Assembly (NCBI GenBank): GCA_037577475.1
Contig: JBAGJB010000189.1
Span: forward strand, 62,001 to 126,000
Direction: 5' to 3'
Length of the DNA: 64,000 nt
Origin: Chaunax sp. Z400
Lineage: Eukaryota; Chordata; Actinopteri; Lophiiformes; Chaunacidae
Below, piece by piece: positions 30,996 to 43,300 of this stretch (the first letter of the stretch is position 1; the number at the start of each line of letters is the position of its first letter). Both the position numbers and the translations under genes were made by a program. The notes under the pieces are model-generated. The model worked only from the letters and a program-made list of their open reading frames with translations, made no database searches and had not been told where the DNA came from.

Positions 30996-33599
30996 TTGGG
31001 AGTTAAACATTTTCCCTCTTTTGTCACCCTTGTAGGTCTGCTAATTATAACCCTGACCTGCACCCTGCTGGGGCTCATTGTAGGCCATGGACAAAAGCAA
31101 GCAATGACCGAGGAAATGTACAATGTCATAGTTCGCAAGTTGAGAGGAGAGTTTCATGTTCCAGTTTCTGAACGCACAAGAATTCAACAAAATGCCTTGG
31201 TGCGTCTCTGGAGAAATCAAGGGGTCTATTCTCTCAGTGAGGATGGGCAGACACTGCTGTGTGCCGGCAAGCCAGTCATGCTACAGTCTAATGTTGATTG
31301 TGTTGTTAAAAAGGGTCTAGATGATACTAAGGGTTCTGGAGCAAGAAAGTTGAGCAAACGACTGAAAATGCATCATAGTGGCATAAGTGAAAGAAAGGTG
31401 CAGGAAATCTTGAACAAAACTGAGTGGTACCAACTTCAAAATGCAAAGTTTCTGAATAAGCCCCCTTTGATGACCATTCAAGCCAAAGAAGTGCAAGATC
31501 GACACCAAATTGACCTATTGGACATGGGAAAAATGAAAATTAGTTATGGTCAGGCTTTATACCGTTACATTCTCACAGTGATGGATGTGTTCAGTCGTTA
31601 CATGTGGCTGAAACCATTGAAAAGAAAAAGTAGTGTTGAAATCGCCAAACACCTTAACAAGATTTATCGTGAACATGGACCACCCAAAGTGTTACAACAT
31701 GACAAAGGGACTGAGTTTAAAGGGGCAGTGAAAATTCTAATGACATCTCTGCAAGTGAAAATAATTGAAAGTTCAGCATATCATCCACAAAGCCAAGGAA
31801 AGGTTGAGAGGACACATAGGTGGCTAAGAAAGAAGATCATGTATGATCTGGTGAAATTTCAACGGAACGAAGTTAACTGGGTCAAGCACCTACCTGTATA
31901 TTCAAGAGTGCTAAATGAGGATCTTAAAGAAGTTTTAGGCTGGAGGTCTCCATTTGAAGTATACTATGGAAGAAAAAGCAACAGCATAAGGCATCCTTTA
32001 TGCGGTTCTCCATCTTCTGTTCGTAAGGAGTCTGTGAGGAATCAACATTCAACTTTACCATCCTTGAGACATCGAGAAAAATTTGATACTAAACGAAAAA
32101 GGGTGAGAAGAATGGCACGGAAGGCCTCTGAGCACTGTGCTAAACTAATGATCAAGCGTGCATTCAAACAAAACCTATCACAACACTACAATGTTAAGGA
32201 CGCTGTTTTGGTCAGAATGAGGGATGGTGCCCATCGAGTCTCCAAAAAGTATCACGTAAGGCGTGGTACAATTGTGAAAAAAAATCGAAAGCTCTCAAAA
32301 TACAAAGTGAGTTTTAGGGACCCAAAGACCCTCCGACAAACACAAAAATGGTTCTTCGTGTCGGATATAACTAGTGCTACCCGGCTGCGAAAAAAGACAC
32401 ACTCTAAAAAACCCAAGACAGCACCATCAAAGAGAGGCCTAAACCCACTTTTGTTTCAGTACACACACACAGACAGACTAGAGGAATTTATGTCCATGGA
32501 GTTAAGCATTCGCTATGACCCTGACCCAGATGGAAATTGTCAGTTTGCAGCCATGGCTGACCAGCTATCCACCCTTGGAATATTTAGATCACCAGAAAGC
32601 TTAAGAGATGAAATTGTCCAAGACCTCAGGAATTATCCATACAATGGAAATGGAACACTCTTGTTCAACTTTGTCGAGGGCAATGACTGGGATGGATACT
32701 TGGAAAGAATGGCCCGAACTGGAACCTATGGTGACCACATTACTTCGCAAAGAGCATCTGAAATTTTCCAGGTCCAGTTTCTTGTAATTTCCTCTCTGGG
32801 AATCAATGCCTCAACTATTGTATCAGAGTCAAACATATATTGTCACAACAATCCAGTGCTAGTACTTGGTCATGTGGCAGAGGGGCATGGAGAACATTAT
32901 CTGAGTTTGGAGGGACCAGTCACACCATTTATAGAGCATGTTTTGGATGCTCAAGCAGGACAGTTATATGACAACAACACACTTTCACCACTGCAGCCTG
33001 CCTCACCAGATGAGTCTGACCCACCTATCCAGCCTGCCTCACCAGATGAGTCTGACCCACCTATCCAGCCTGCCTCACCAGATGAGTCTGACCCACCTAT
33101 CCAGCCTGACTCACCAGATGAGTCTGACCCACCTATCCAGCCTGACTCACCAGATGAGTCTGACCCACCTATCCAGCCTGACTCACCAGATGAGTGTGAC
33201 CCACCTATCCAGCCTGAGGACCCTGTTCTGACTACACCCCCTGTTCAGCCTGTCCTACCAACTGAAATGTTTCAGTCTATTATCAAAATGACCCTTGAGG
33301 ATGACATGTCAATGCTTGGGACGTTTATCAGAGTGTCTCAACATTTTAAAGACATTGCAGATCGATTCCATCCATCAATCTATCTAAGGGAAACATTAAG
33401 CCGAAGCCTTGGGTTGGACGTCGTTGGAAAGCACACAATTAGTGTACAAAGGTTGTACAAAGCAGCAGGGCGCTTTGGTGGTGTGGCATTAAAACTCAAG
33501 GAGCTGTTTGGGAAACATTCCAAGTGGTTTATGGCTTGGCTGGTAATTAGACATATTAGACATGGACAATTTGAAATTACGGATATATTTTGGAAATAG
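30996..33599 (+). CDS. Integrase (DDE) - OTU protease fusion protein, Ginger-type transposase
   Basis: One unbroken frame of 867 codons. An integrase core spans about residues 160-330, with Asp173 (QIDLLDM), Asp236 (QHDKGTEF) and Glu271 (GKVERTHRW): D, D-35-E. An SH3-like/GPY-F-like segment is near 400-445. An OTU cysteine protease fold spans about 503-640, with DPDGNCQFAA (Cys515) and GHGEHY (His634). Six 12-residue Pro/Asp/Ser repeats follow (667-738), then an F-box-like tail from about 757. Integrase plus OTU is what I recall of Ginger1 transposons, which also have TGT...ACA ends as seen nearby. The first ATG adds a hydrophobic stretch (11-29) that contains splice acceptors at 31035 and 31083, so the real N-terminus is probably spliced, or starts at Met37 (31104). 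Expected roles are strand transfer and deubiquitination in the nucleus or cytoplasm. It looks intact: either a young element or a co-opted gene. Confidence 0.85.
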   Translation: MGVKHFPSFVTLVGLLIITLTCTLLGLIVGHGQKQAMTEEMYNVIVRKLRGEFHVPVSERTRIQQNALVRLWRNQGVYSLSEDGQTLLCAGKPVMLQSNVDCVVKKGLDDTKGSGARKLSKRLKMHHSGISERKVQEILNKTEWYQLQNAKFLNKPPLMTIQAKEVQDRHQIDLLDMGKMKISYGQALYRYILTVMDVFSRYMWLKPLKRKSSVEIAKHLNKIYREHGPPKVLQHDKGTEFKGAVKILMTSLQVKIIESSAYHPQSQGKVERTHRWLRKKIMYDLVKFQRNEVNWVKHLPVYSRVLNEDLKEVLGWRSPFEVYYGRKSNSIRHPLCGSPSSVRKESVRNQHSTLPSLRHREKFDTKRKRVRRMARKASEHCAKLMIKRAFKQNLSQHYNVKDAVLVRMRDGAHRVSKKYHVRRGTIVKKNRKLSKYKVSFRDPKTLRQTQKWFFVSDITSATRLRKKTHSKKPKTAPSKRGLNPLLFQYTHTDRLEEFMSMELSIRYDPDPDGNCQFAAMADQLSTLGIFRSPESLRDEIVQDLRNYPYNGNGTLLFNFVEGNDWDGYLERMARTGTYGDHITSQRASEIFQVQFLVISSLGINASTIVSESNIYCHNNPVLVLGHVAEGHGEHYLSLEGPVTPFIEHVLDAQAGQLYDNNTLSPLQPASPDESDPPIQPASPDESDPPIQPASPDESDPPIQPDSPDESDPPIQPDSPDESDPPIQPDSPDECDPPIQPEDPVLTTPPVQPVLPTEMFQSIIKMTLEDDMSMLGTFIRVSQHFKDIADRFHPSIYLRETLSRSLGLDVVGKHTISVQRLYKAAGRFGGVALKLKELFGKHSKWFMAWLVIRHIRHGQFEITDIFWK
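32994..33209 (+). repeat. 36-bp coding minisatellite (six 12-aa repeats)
   Basis: Six in-frame copies of the unit QPASPDESDPPI; later copies change Ala to Asp, and one changes Ser to Cys. It forms an acidic, proline-rich linker between the OTU domain and the C-terminal tail. The copies are almost identical at the DNA level, which points to recent expansion. Confidence 0.95.
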
Positions 33600-34106
33600 A
33601 AATTTTGTTGTTTGTTTAGCCTTTTGAGGCAATTTCATATTTGTTTAAAATTAATCTTAGTGGAGAAATTTGCTGGTCACAGCAGCTCTCTAAACAAGCA
33701 GAAGACACTTACGTTGTTTAAGGTAGAACTTATATTCATTGGTTCATTATTATTTTAAATTGGCCGCAAGCCTGCATGTGTTGGTTGCATTTATTGTTGT
33801 TGAAAGGTTCTATAAATGCATAAATAAAGCTGTTCTTTACCTATTCATCAGCGTTTCTATTTTGTATGTGCATATGTTAATGTTTACGAATGGATTAAAT
33901 TTTGATACCCAGAGTTTTGTTCTGTATTATAAGAAGCATAATACGGTTTGTTGGATGTTTATAACTATTCTTGATGTGGTTTTGGTATCCAATAAAAAAA
34001 ATCTGGAATTTACAGAATATTCTCTGTTAATGCAACCTTTGAATAGTGTACTGATAGTAATTGCTAAGTACTGCTACTAGGCTAATACAGTGATACTAAT
34101 AATAGG
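33600..34106 (+). terminator. 3' untranslated region with polyadenylation signals
   Basis: After the TAG stop (33597-33599) the DNA is T-rich, with AATAAA at 33823-33828 and a second AATAAA near 33991. A 113-codon frame at 33739-34080 is hydrophobic and unrecognised and is not called as a gene. Confidence 0.45.
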
Positions 34107-34436
34107 CCTAACTTTTACAAATACTTTAAAGTAAAATAAAATACAATTAACAAACAAATAAACAATGCTTTAGAATTGTTATTACGTAATGCACCATGTT
34201 ATTACATTTTCTAGAGAATAAAAAAGTTGCAAGTGCATTTTGTAATAATCTTCTCAAAATGTAATAACTTATTACATAATGCGGCAAAATTTATTACAAA
34301 ATGCGTTGGGGCAGTTTATTACAAAATGCGGCAGTTTATTACAAAATGCGGCTTTATTACAAAATGAAATGAAAAAGTTATTACATTTTGGACGTTTATT
34401 ACAAAATGCACCGTTATTACAAAATGCGGCTCAACA
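34107..34436. mobile_element. Ginger-type right terminus, second copy
   Basis: About 330 bp nearly identical to 29152-29481 in the same orientation, ending GCGGCTCAACA at 34436. It lies just beyond the integrase gene and is the expected right end of the autonomous element, but no matching left end (TGTTGAG) sits immediately before the gene. The only left end is at 27058. Confidence 0.85.
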
Positions 34437-34628
34437 CGCCCTCCCCTCCCTGGCTGAGTGACAGACCATGTAGAGCTTTGAATTTGGCCACAAGTTATTG
34501 GCCTATATAATTCCAAACGTGTTCTGTCATACATAGATTTATTGGGCTACATAGCTCTAAGGGAAATTGCATAAAAAACAACAAAAAGTCACTCTTGTAT
34601 AAATTCATTGTTTAACAAACAACAATAA
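34437..34628. other. Short unique spacer
   Basis: About 190 bp without recognised features between two termini of the same family. Confidence 0.5.
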
Positions 34629-34891
34629 TAGGTATTATTACATAATGCACCATGTTATTACATTTCCTAGAAAATAAAAAAGTTGCAAGTGCATTTTGTA
34701 ATAATCTTCTCAAAATGTAATAACTTATTACATAATGTGGCAAAATTTATTACCAAATGCGTTGGGGCAGTTTATTACAAAATGCGGCAGTTTATTACAA
34801 AATGAAATGAAAAAGTTATTACATTTTGGACGTTTATTAGTATAAACCTTTAGTATAAAAAAGCACCGTTATTACAAAATGCGGCTCAACA
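34629..34891. mobile_element. Ginger-type right terminus, third copy, containing a satA insertion
   Basis: This copy lacks the outermost part of the 330-bp unit on its left side and one internal TTATTACAAAATGCGGC word. At 34839-34860 the expected TTATTACAAAATGCACC is replaced by TTATTAGTATAAACCTTTAG, then TATAAAAAAGCACC: about two satA monomers inside the terminus. It ends GCGGCTCAACA at 34891, directly against the satA array. Confidence 0.85.
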
Positions 34892-37800
34892 AACCTTTAG
34901 TATAAACCTTTAGTTAAACCTTTAGTTAAACCTTTAGTTAAACCTTTAGTTAAACCTTTAGTATAAACCTCTAGTTAAACCTTTAGTATAAACCTTTAGT
35001 ATAAACCTTTAGTATAAACCTTTAGTTAAACCTTTAGTATAAACCTTTAGTATAAACCTTTACTATAAACCTTTAGTTAAACCTTTAGTATAAACCTTTA
35101 GTTAAACCTTTAGTATAAACCTTTAGTATAAAAATTTTAGTTAAACCTTTAGTATAAACCTTTAGTTAAACCTTTAGTATAAACCTTTAGTATAAACCTT
35201 TAGTATAAACCTTTAGTATAAACCTTTAGTTAAACCTTTAGTATAAACCTTTAGTATAAACCTTTAGTATAAACCTTTAGTATAAACCTTTAGTTAAACC
35301 TTTAGTATAAACCTTTAGTATAAACCTCTAGTTAAACCTTTAGTATAAACCTTTAGTATAAACCATTAACCTTTAGTTAAACCTTTAGTTAAACCTTTAG
35401 TATAAACCTTTAGTATAAACCTTGAGTTAAACCTTTAGTATAAACCTTGAGTTAAACCTTTAGTATAAACCTTTAGTTAAACCTTTAGTCAAACCTTTAG
35501 TATAAACCTTTTGTATAAACCTTTTGTATAAACCTTTAGTATAAACCTTTAGTATAAACCTTTAGTATAAACCTTTAGTTAAACCTTTAGTTAAACCTTT
35601 AGTTAAACCTTTAGTATAAACCTTTAGTATAAACCTCTAGTATAAACCTTTACTATAAACCTTTAGTTAAACCTTTAGTATAAACCTTTAGTTAAACCTT
35701 TAGTATAAACTTTTAGTCAAACCTTTAGTATAAACCTTTACTATAAACCTTTAGTTAAACCTTTAGTATAAACCTTTAGTTAAACCTTTAGTATAAACTT
35801 TTAGTCAAACCTTTAGTATAAACCTTTAGTGTTAAACCTTTAGTTAAACCTTTAGTATAAACCTTTAGTTAAACCTTTAGTATAAACCTTTAGTATAAAC
35901 CTTTAGTTAAACCTTTAGTATAAACCTTTACTATAAACCTTTTGTTAAACCTTTAGTAAAACCTTTAGTATAAACCTTTAGTATAAACCTTTAGTTAAAC
36001 CTTTAGTATAAACCTTTAGTATAAACCTTTAGTATAAACCTTTAGTTAAACCTTTAGTTAAACCTTTAGTTAAACGTTTAGTATAAACCTTTAGTATAAA
36101 CCTTTAGTATAAACCTTTAGTATAAACCTTTAGTATAAACCTTTAGTTAAACCTTTAGTATAAACCTTTAGTTAAACCTTTAGTATAAACCTTTAGTTAA
36201 ACCTTTAGTATAAACCTTTAGTATAAACCTTTAGTTAAACCTTTAGTATAAACCTTTAGTATAAACCTTTAGTTAAACCTTTAGTATAAACTTTTAGTCA
36301 AACCTTTAGTATAAACCTTTAGTATAAAAATTTTAGTTAAACCTTTAGTATAAACCTTTAGTTAAACCTTTAGTATAAACCTTTAGTATAAACCTTTAGT
36401 ATAAACCTTTAGTATAAACCTTTAGTTAAACCTTTAGTATAAACCTTTAGTATAAACCTTTAGTATAAACCTTTAGTATAAACCTTTAGTTAAACCTTTA
36501 GTATAAACCTTTAGTATAAACCTCTAGTTAAACCTTTAGTATAAACCTTTAGTATAAACCATTAACCTTTAGTTAAACCTTTAGTTAAACCTTTAGTATA
36601 AACCTTTAGTATAAACCTTGAGTTAAACCTTTAGTATAAACCTTGAGTTAAACCTTTAGTATAAACCTTTAGTTAAACCTTTAGTCAAACCTTTAGTATA
36701 AACCTTTTGTATAAACCTTTTGTATAAACCTTTAGTATAAACCTTTAGTATAAACCTTTAGTATAAACCTTTAGTATAAACCTTTAGTTAAACCTTTAGT
36801 TAAACCTTTAGTTAAACCTTTAGTATAAACCTCTAGTATAAACCTTTACTATAAACCTTTAGTTAAACCTTTAGTTAAACCTTTAGTATAAACCTTTAGT
36901 TAAACCTTTAGTATAAACTTTTAGTCAAACCTTTAGTATAAACCTTTACTATAAACCTTTAGTTAAACCTTTAGTATAAACCTTTAGTTAAACCTTTAGT
37001 ATAAACTTTTAGTCAAACCTTTAGTATAAACCTTTAGTATAAAAATTTTAGTTAAACCTTTAGTTAAACCTTTAGTATAAACCTTTAGTTAAACCTTTAG
37101 TATAAACCTTTAGTATAAACCTTTAGTTAAACCTTTAGTATAAACCTTTTGTTAAACCTTTAGTAAAACCTTTAGTATAAACCTTTAGTATAAACCTTTA
37201 GTTAAACCTTTAGTATAAACCTTTAGTATAAACCTTTAGTATAAACCTTTAGTTAAACCTTTAGTTAAACGTTTAGTATAAACCTTTAGTATAAAAATTT
37301 TAGTTAAACCTTTAGTATAAACCTTTAGTTAAACCTTTAGTATAAACCTTTAGTATAAACCTTTAGTATAAACCTTTAGTTAAACCTTTAGTATAAACCT
37401 TTAGTATAAACCTTTAGTATAAACCTTTAGTATAAACCTTTAGTTAAACCTTTAGTATAAACCTTTAGTATAAACCTCTAGTTAAACCTTTAGTATAAAC
37501 CTTTAGTATAAACCTTTAGTATAAACCTTTAGTTAAACCTTTAGTTAAACCTTTAGTATAAACCTTTAGTATAAACCTTTAGTTAAACCTTTAGTATAAA
37601 CCTTTAGTTAAACCTTTAGTTAAACCTTTAGTATAAACCTTTAGTATAAACCTTGAGTTAAACCTTTAGTATAAACCTTGAGTTAAACCTTTAGTATAAA
37701 CCTTTAGTTAAACCTTTAGTCAAACCTTTAGTATAAACCTTTTGTATAAACCTTTTGTATAAACCTTTAGTATAAACCTTTAGTATAAACCTTTAGTTAA

Positions 37801-40367
37801 ACCTTTAGTTAAACCTTTAGTTAAACCTTTAGTATAAACCTTTAGTATAAACCTCTAGTATAAACCTTTACTATAAACCTTTAGTTAAACCTTTAGTATA
37901 AACCTTTAGTTAAACCTTTAGTATAAACTTTTAGTCAAACCTTTAGTATAAACCTTTACTATAAACCTTTAGTTAAACCTTTAGTATAAACCTTTAGTTA
38001 AACCTTTAGTATAAACTTTTAGTCAAACCTTTAGTATAAACCTTTAGTATAAAAATTTTAGTTAAACCTTTAGTTAAACCTTTAGTATAAACCTTTAGTT
38101 AAACCTTTAGTATAAACCTTTAGTATAAACCTTTAGTTAAACCTTTAGTATAAACCTTTACTATAAACCTTTTGTTAAACCTTTAGTAAAACCTTTAGTA
38201 TAAACCTTTAGTATAAACCTTTAGTTAAACCTTTAGTATAAACCTTTAGTATAAACCTTTAGTATAAACCTTTAGTTAAACCTTTAGTTAAACCTTTAGT
38301 TAAACGTTTAGTATAAACCTTTAGTTAAACCTTTAGTATAAACCTTTAGTTAAACCTTTAGTATAAACCTTTAGTTAAACCTTTAGTATAAACCTTTAGT
38401 ATAAACCTTTAGTATAAACCTTTAGTATAAACCTTTAGTTAAACCTTTAGTTAAACCTTTAGTATAAACCTTTAGTATAAACCTTTAGTTAAATCTTTAG
38501 TTAAACCTTTAGTAGAAACCTTTAGTATAAACCTTTAGTTAAACCTTTAGTATAAACCTTTAGTTAAACCTTTAGTTAAACCTTTAGTTAAACCTTTAGT
38601 ATAAACCTCTAGTTAAACCTTTAGTATAAACCTTTAGTATAAACCTTTAGTTAAACCTTTAGTATAAACCTTTAGTATAAACTTTTAGTCAAACCTTTAG
38701 TTAAACCTTTAGTATAAACCTTTAGTATAACCCTTTAGTATAAACCTTTAGTTAAACCTTTAGTTAAACCTTTAGTAGAAACCTTTAGTATAAACCTTTA
38801 GTTAAACCTTTAGTATAAACCTTTAGTTAAACCTTTAGTATAAACCTTTAGTATAAACTTTTAGTTAAACCTTTAGTTAAACCTTTAGTATAAACCTTTA
38901 GTATAAACCTTTAGTATAAACTTTTAGTATAAACCTTTAGTTAAACCTTTAGTTAAACCTTTAGTAGAAACCTTTAGTATAAACCTTTTGTTGAACCTTT
39001 AGTATAAACCTTTACTTAAACCTTTAGTTAAACCTTTAGTATAAACCTCTAGTTAAACCTTTAGTATAAACCTTTAGTATAAACCTTTAGTATAAACCTT
39101 TACTATAAACCTTTAGTTAAACCTTTAGTATAAACCTTTACTATAAACCTTTAGTTAAACCTTTAGTATAAACCTTTAGTTAAACCTTTAGTATAAACTT
39201 TTAGTCAAACCTTTATTATAAACCTTTAGTATAAACATTTAGTATAAACCTTTATTATAAACCTTTATTATAAACCTTTAGTATAAACCTTTAGTATAAA
39301 CCTTTATTATAAACCTTTATTATAAACCTTTAGTATAAACCTTTAGTATAAACCTTTATTATAAACCTTTAGTATAAACCTTTAGTATAAACCTTTAGTA
39401 TAAACCTTTAGTATAAACCTTTAGTTAAACCTTTAGTATAAACCTTTAGTTAAACCTTTAGTTAAACCTTTAGTATAAACCTTTAGTTAAACCTTTAGTA
39501 TAAACCTTTAGTATAAACCTTTAGTATAAACCTTTAGTATAAACCTTTAGTTAAACCTTTAGTTAAACCTTTAGTTAAACCTTTAGTATAAACCTTTAGT
39601 TAAACCTTTAGTATAAACCTTTAGTTAAACCTTTAGTATAAACCTTTAGTTAAACCTTTAGTATAAACCTTTAGTTAAACCTTTAGTATAAACCTTTAGT
39701 ATAAACCTTTAGTATAAACCTTTAGTATAAACCTTTAGTTGAACCTTTGGTATAAACCTTTAGTATAAACATTTAGTATAAACCTTTAGTTAAACCTTTA
39801 GTTAAACCTTTAGTTAAACCTTTACTATAAACCTTTAGTAATAAACCTTTAGTAATAAACCTTTAGTATAAACCTTTAGTATAAACCTTTAGTATAAACC
39901 TTTAGTATAAACCTTTAGTTGAACCTTTAGTATAAACCTTTAGTTAAACCTTTAGTATAAACCTTTAGTATAAACCTTTAGTATAAACCTTTAGTATAAA
40001 CCTTTAGTATAAACCTTTAGTATAAACCTTTAGTATAAACCTTTAGTATAAACCTTTATTATAAACCTTTAGTATAAACCTTTAGTATAAACCTTTAGTA
40101 TAAACCTTTAGTATAAACCTTTAGTATAAACCTTTAGTATAAACCTTTAGTATAAACCTTTATTATAAACCTTTAGTATAAACCTTTAGTATAAACCTTT
40201 ATTATAAACCTTTATTATAAACCTTTAGTATAAACCTTTAGTATAAACCTTTATTATAAACCTTTAGTATAAACCTTTAGTTAAACCTTTAGTATAAACC
40301 TTTAGTTAAACCTTTAGTATAAACCTTTAGTATAAACCTTTAGTTAAACCTTTAGTATAAACTTTTA
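34892..40367. repeat. satA satellite array, right copy
   Basis: About 5.5 kb of the 12/13-bp monomers in the same orientation as at 1-2440. Rare variants repeat at long intervals: ACCATTAACC at 35362 and 36558; CTTGAGTTAA near 35421, 36618 and 37652; TAAACGTTTAG near 36070, 37268 and 38303. These give higher-order units of about 1.2 and 1.03 kb. From about 37893 onward it parallels 1-2440. Confidence 0.97.
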
Positions 40368-43300
40368 TAGTATGTATAGTATGTACAGTATGTATAGTAT
40401 GTATAGTATGTACAGTATGAATAATATGTATAGTATGTACAGTATGAATAATATGTATAGTATCTACATTATGAATAGTATGTGTAGTATATACAGTATG
40501 TTTAGTATGAATAGTATGTATAGTATGAATAGTATGTATAGTATGTATAGTATGTACAGTATGAATAGTATGTATAGTATGAATAGTATGAATGGTATGT
40601 ACAGTATGAATAGTATGTACAGTATGTACAGTATGAATAGTATGTATAGTATGAATAGTATGTATAGTATGTACAGTATGAATAGTATGTACAGTATGAA
40701 TAGTATGTATAGTATGTACAGTATGAATAGTATGTACAGTATGAATAGTATGTATAGTATGTACAGTATGAAGAGTATGTATAGTATGAATAGTATGTAT
40801 AGTACGAATAGTATGTATATTATGAGTAGTATGTATAGTATGTACAGTATGAATAGTATGTATAGTATAAATAGTATGTATAGTATGTACAGTATGTATA
40901 GTATGAATAGTATGAATAGTATGTACAGTATGAATAGTATGTATAGTATGTACAGTATGAATAGTATGTATAGCATGAATAGTATGTATAGTATGTACAG
41001 TATGAATAGTATGTACAGTATGAATAGTATGTATAGTATGTACAGTATGAATAGTATGTATAGTATGTACAGTATGAATAGTATGTATAGTATGTACAGT
41101 ATGAATAGTATGAATAGTATGTATAGTATGTATAGTACGAATAGTATGTATAGTATGAGTAGTATGTATAGTATGTACAGTATGAATAGTATGTATAGTA
41201 TGTACATTATGAATAGTATGAATAGTATGTACAGTATGAATAGTATGAGTAGTATGTATAGTATGTACAGTATGAATAGTATGTATAGTATGTACATTAT
41301 GAATAGTATGTACAGTATGAATAGTATGTATAGTATAAATAGTATGTATAGTATAAATAGTATGTATAGTATGTATAGTATAAATAGTATGTACAGTATG
41401 TATAGTATGTACAGTATGACTAGTATGTGTAGTATGAATAGTATGTATAGTAGGAATAGTATGTATAGTATGAATAGTATGTATAGTATGTACAGTATGA
41501 ATAGTATGTATAGTATGTACAGTATGAATAGTATGCATAGTACGTCTAGTATGTATAGTAGGAATAGTATGTACAGTATGAATAGTATGTATAGTATGTA
41601 TAGTATGAATAGTATGTACAGTATGAATAGTATGTATAGTATGTATAGTAAAAATAGTATGTATAGTATGAATAGTATGTATAGTAGTAGTATGTGTAGT
41701 ATGTATAGTATGAATAGTATGTATAGAATGAACAGTATGTATAGTATGAATAGTATGTATAGTATGTATAGTATGAATAGTATGTACAGTATGAATAGTA
41801 TGTATAGTATGTATAGTAAAAATAGTATGTATACTATGAATAGTATGTATAGTAGTAGTATGTGTAGTATGTATAGTATGTATAGTATGAATAGTATGAA
41901 TAGTATGTATAGAATGAACAGTATGTATAGTATGAATAGTATGTATAGTATGTACAGTATGAATAGTATGTACAGCATGTATGGTATGTATTGTATGTAC
42001 ATTATGTAAAGTATGTATAGTATGAATAGTATGTATGGCATGTATAGTATGAATAGTATGTATGGTATGCATGGTATGCATAGTATGTATAGAATTCATA
42101 TGTATAGTATGAATAGTATGTATAGTATGAATAGTATGTATAGTATGTATAGTATGAATAGTATGTATAGTAGTAGTATGTGTAGAATGAATAGTATGTA
42201 TAGTATGTATAGTATGAATAGTATGTATGGTATGCATGGTATGCATAGTATGTATAGAATTTATATGTATAGTATGTATAGTAAAAATAGTATGTATAGT
42301 ATGAATAGTATGTATAGTAGTAGTATGTGTAGAATGAATAGTATGTATAATATGTATAGTATGAATAGTATGTATAGTATGAATAGTAGTAGTATGTATA
42401 GAATGAATAGTATGTATAGTATGAATAGTATGTATAGTATGAATAGTATGTACAGTATGAATAGTATTTTATAGTATGAATAGTATGTACAGTATGATTA
42501 GTATGTACAGTATGAATAGTATGTATAGTATGTACAGTATGAATAGTATGTATAGTATAAATGGTATGTATGGCATGTATAGTATGAATAGTATATATGG
42601 TATGCATGGTATGCATAGTATGTATAGAATTTATATGTATAGTATGAATAGTATGTATAGTATGTAAAGTAAAAAATAGTATGTATAGTATGAATAGTAT
42701 GTATAGTAGTAGTATGTGTGGAAATAATAGTATGTATAGTATGTATAGTATGAATAGTATGTATAGAATGAATAGTATGTATAGTATAAATAGTATGTTT
42801 AGTAAAAAATATTATGTATATGTATGTAAAGTATGAATAGTATGTATAGTATGTATAGTATGTACAGTATGAATAGTATGTATAGTATAAATAGTATGTA
42901 TAGTATGTAGAGTATGTATAGTATAAACAGTATGTTTAGTATGAATAGTATGTATAGTATGAATAGTATGTACAGTATGAATAGTATGTATAGTATGAAT
43001 AGTATGAATAGTATGTATAGTATGTACAGTATGAATAGTATGTATAGAATAAACAGTATGTTTAGTATAAATAGTATGTACAGTATGAATAGTATGTATA
43101 GTATGAATAGTAGTAGTATGTGTAGAATGAACAGTATGTATAGTATGAATAGTATGTATAGTATAAATAGTATGTATGGCATGTATAGTATGAATAGTAT
43201 GTATAGTAGTAGTATGTGTAGAAATAATAGTATGAATAGTATGTATAGTAGGAATAGTATGTATAGTATGAATAGTATGTATAGTATGTACAGTATGAAT

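Noticed and set aside
31026..31082. Membrane anchor at the N-terminus of the integrase protein
   Set aside because: The hydrophobic residues coincide with pyrimidine-rich tracts and two splice acceptors, so they are more likely intron sequence.
33739..34080. 113-codon hydrophobic frame after the integrase gene
   Set aside because: T-rich 3' untranslated sequence containing an AATAAA signal; no family resemblance.
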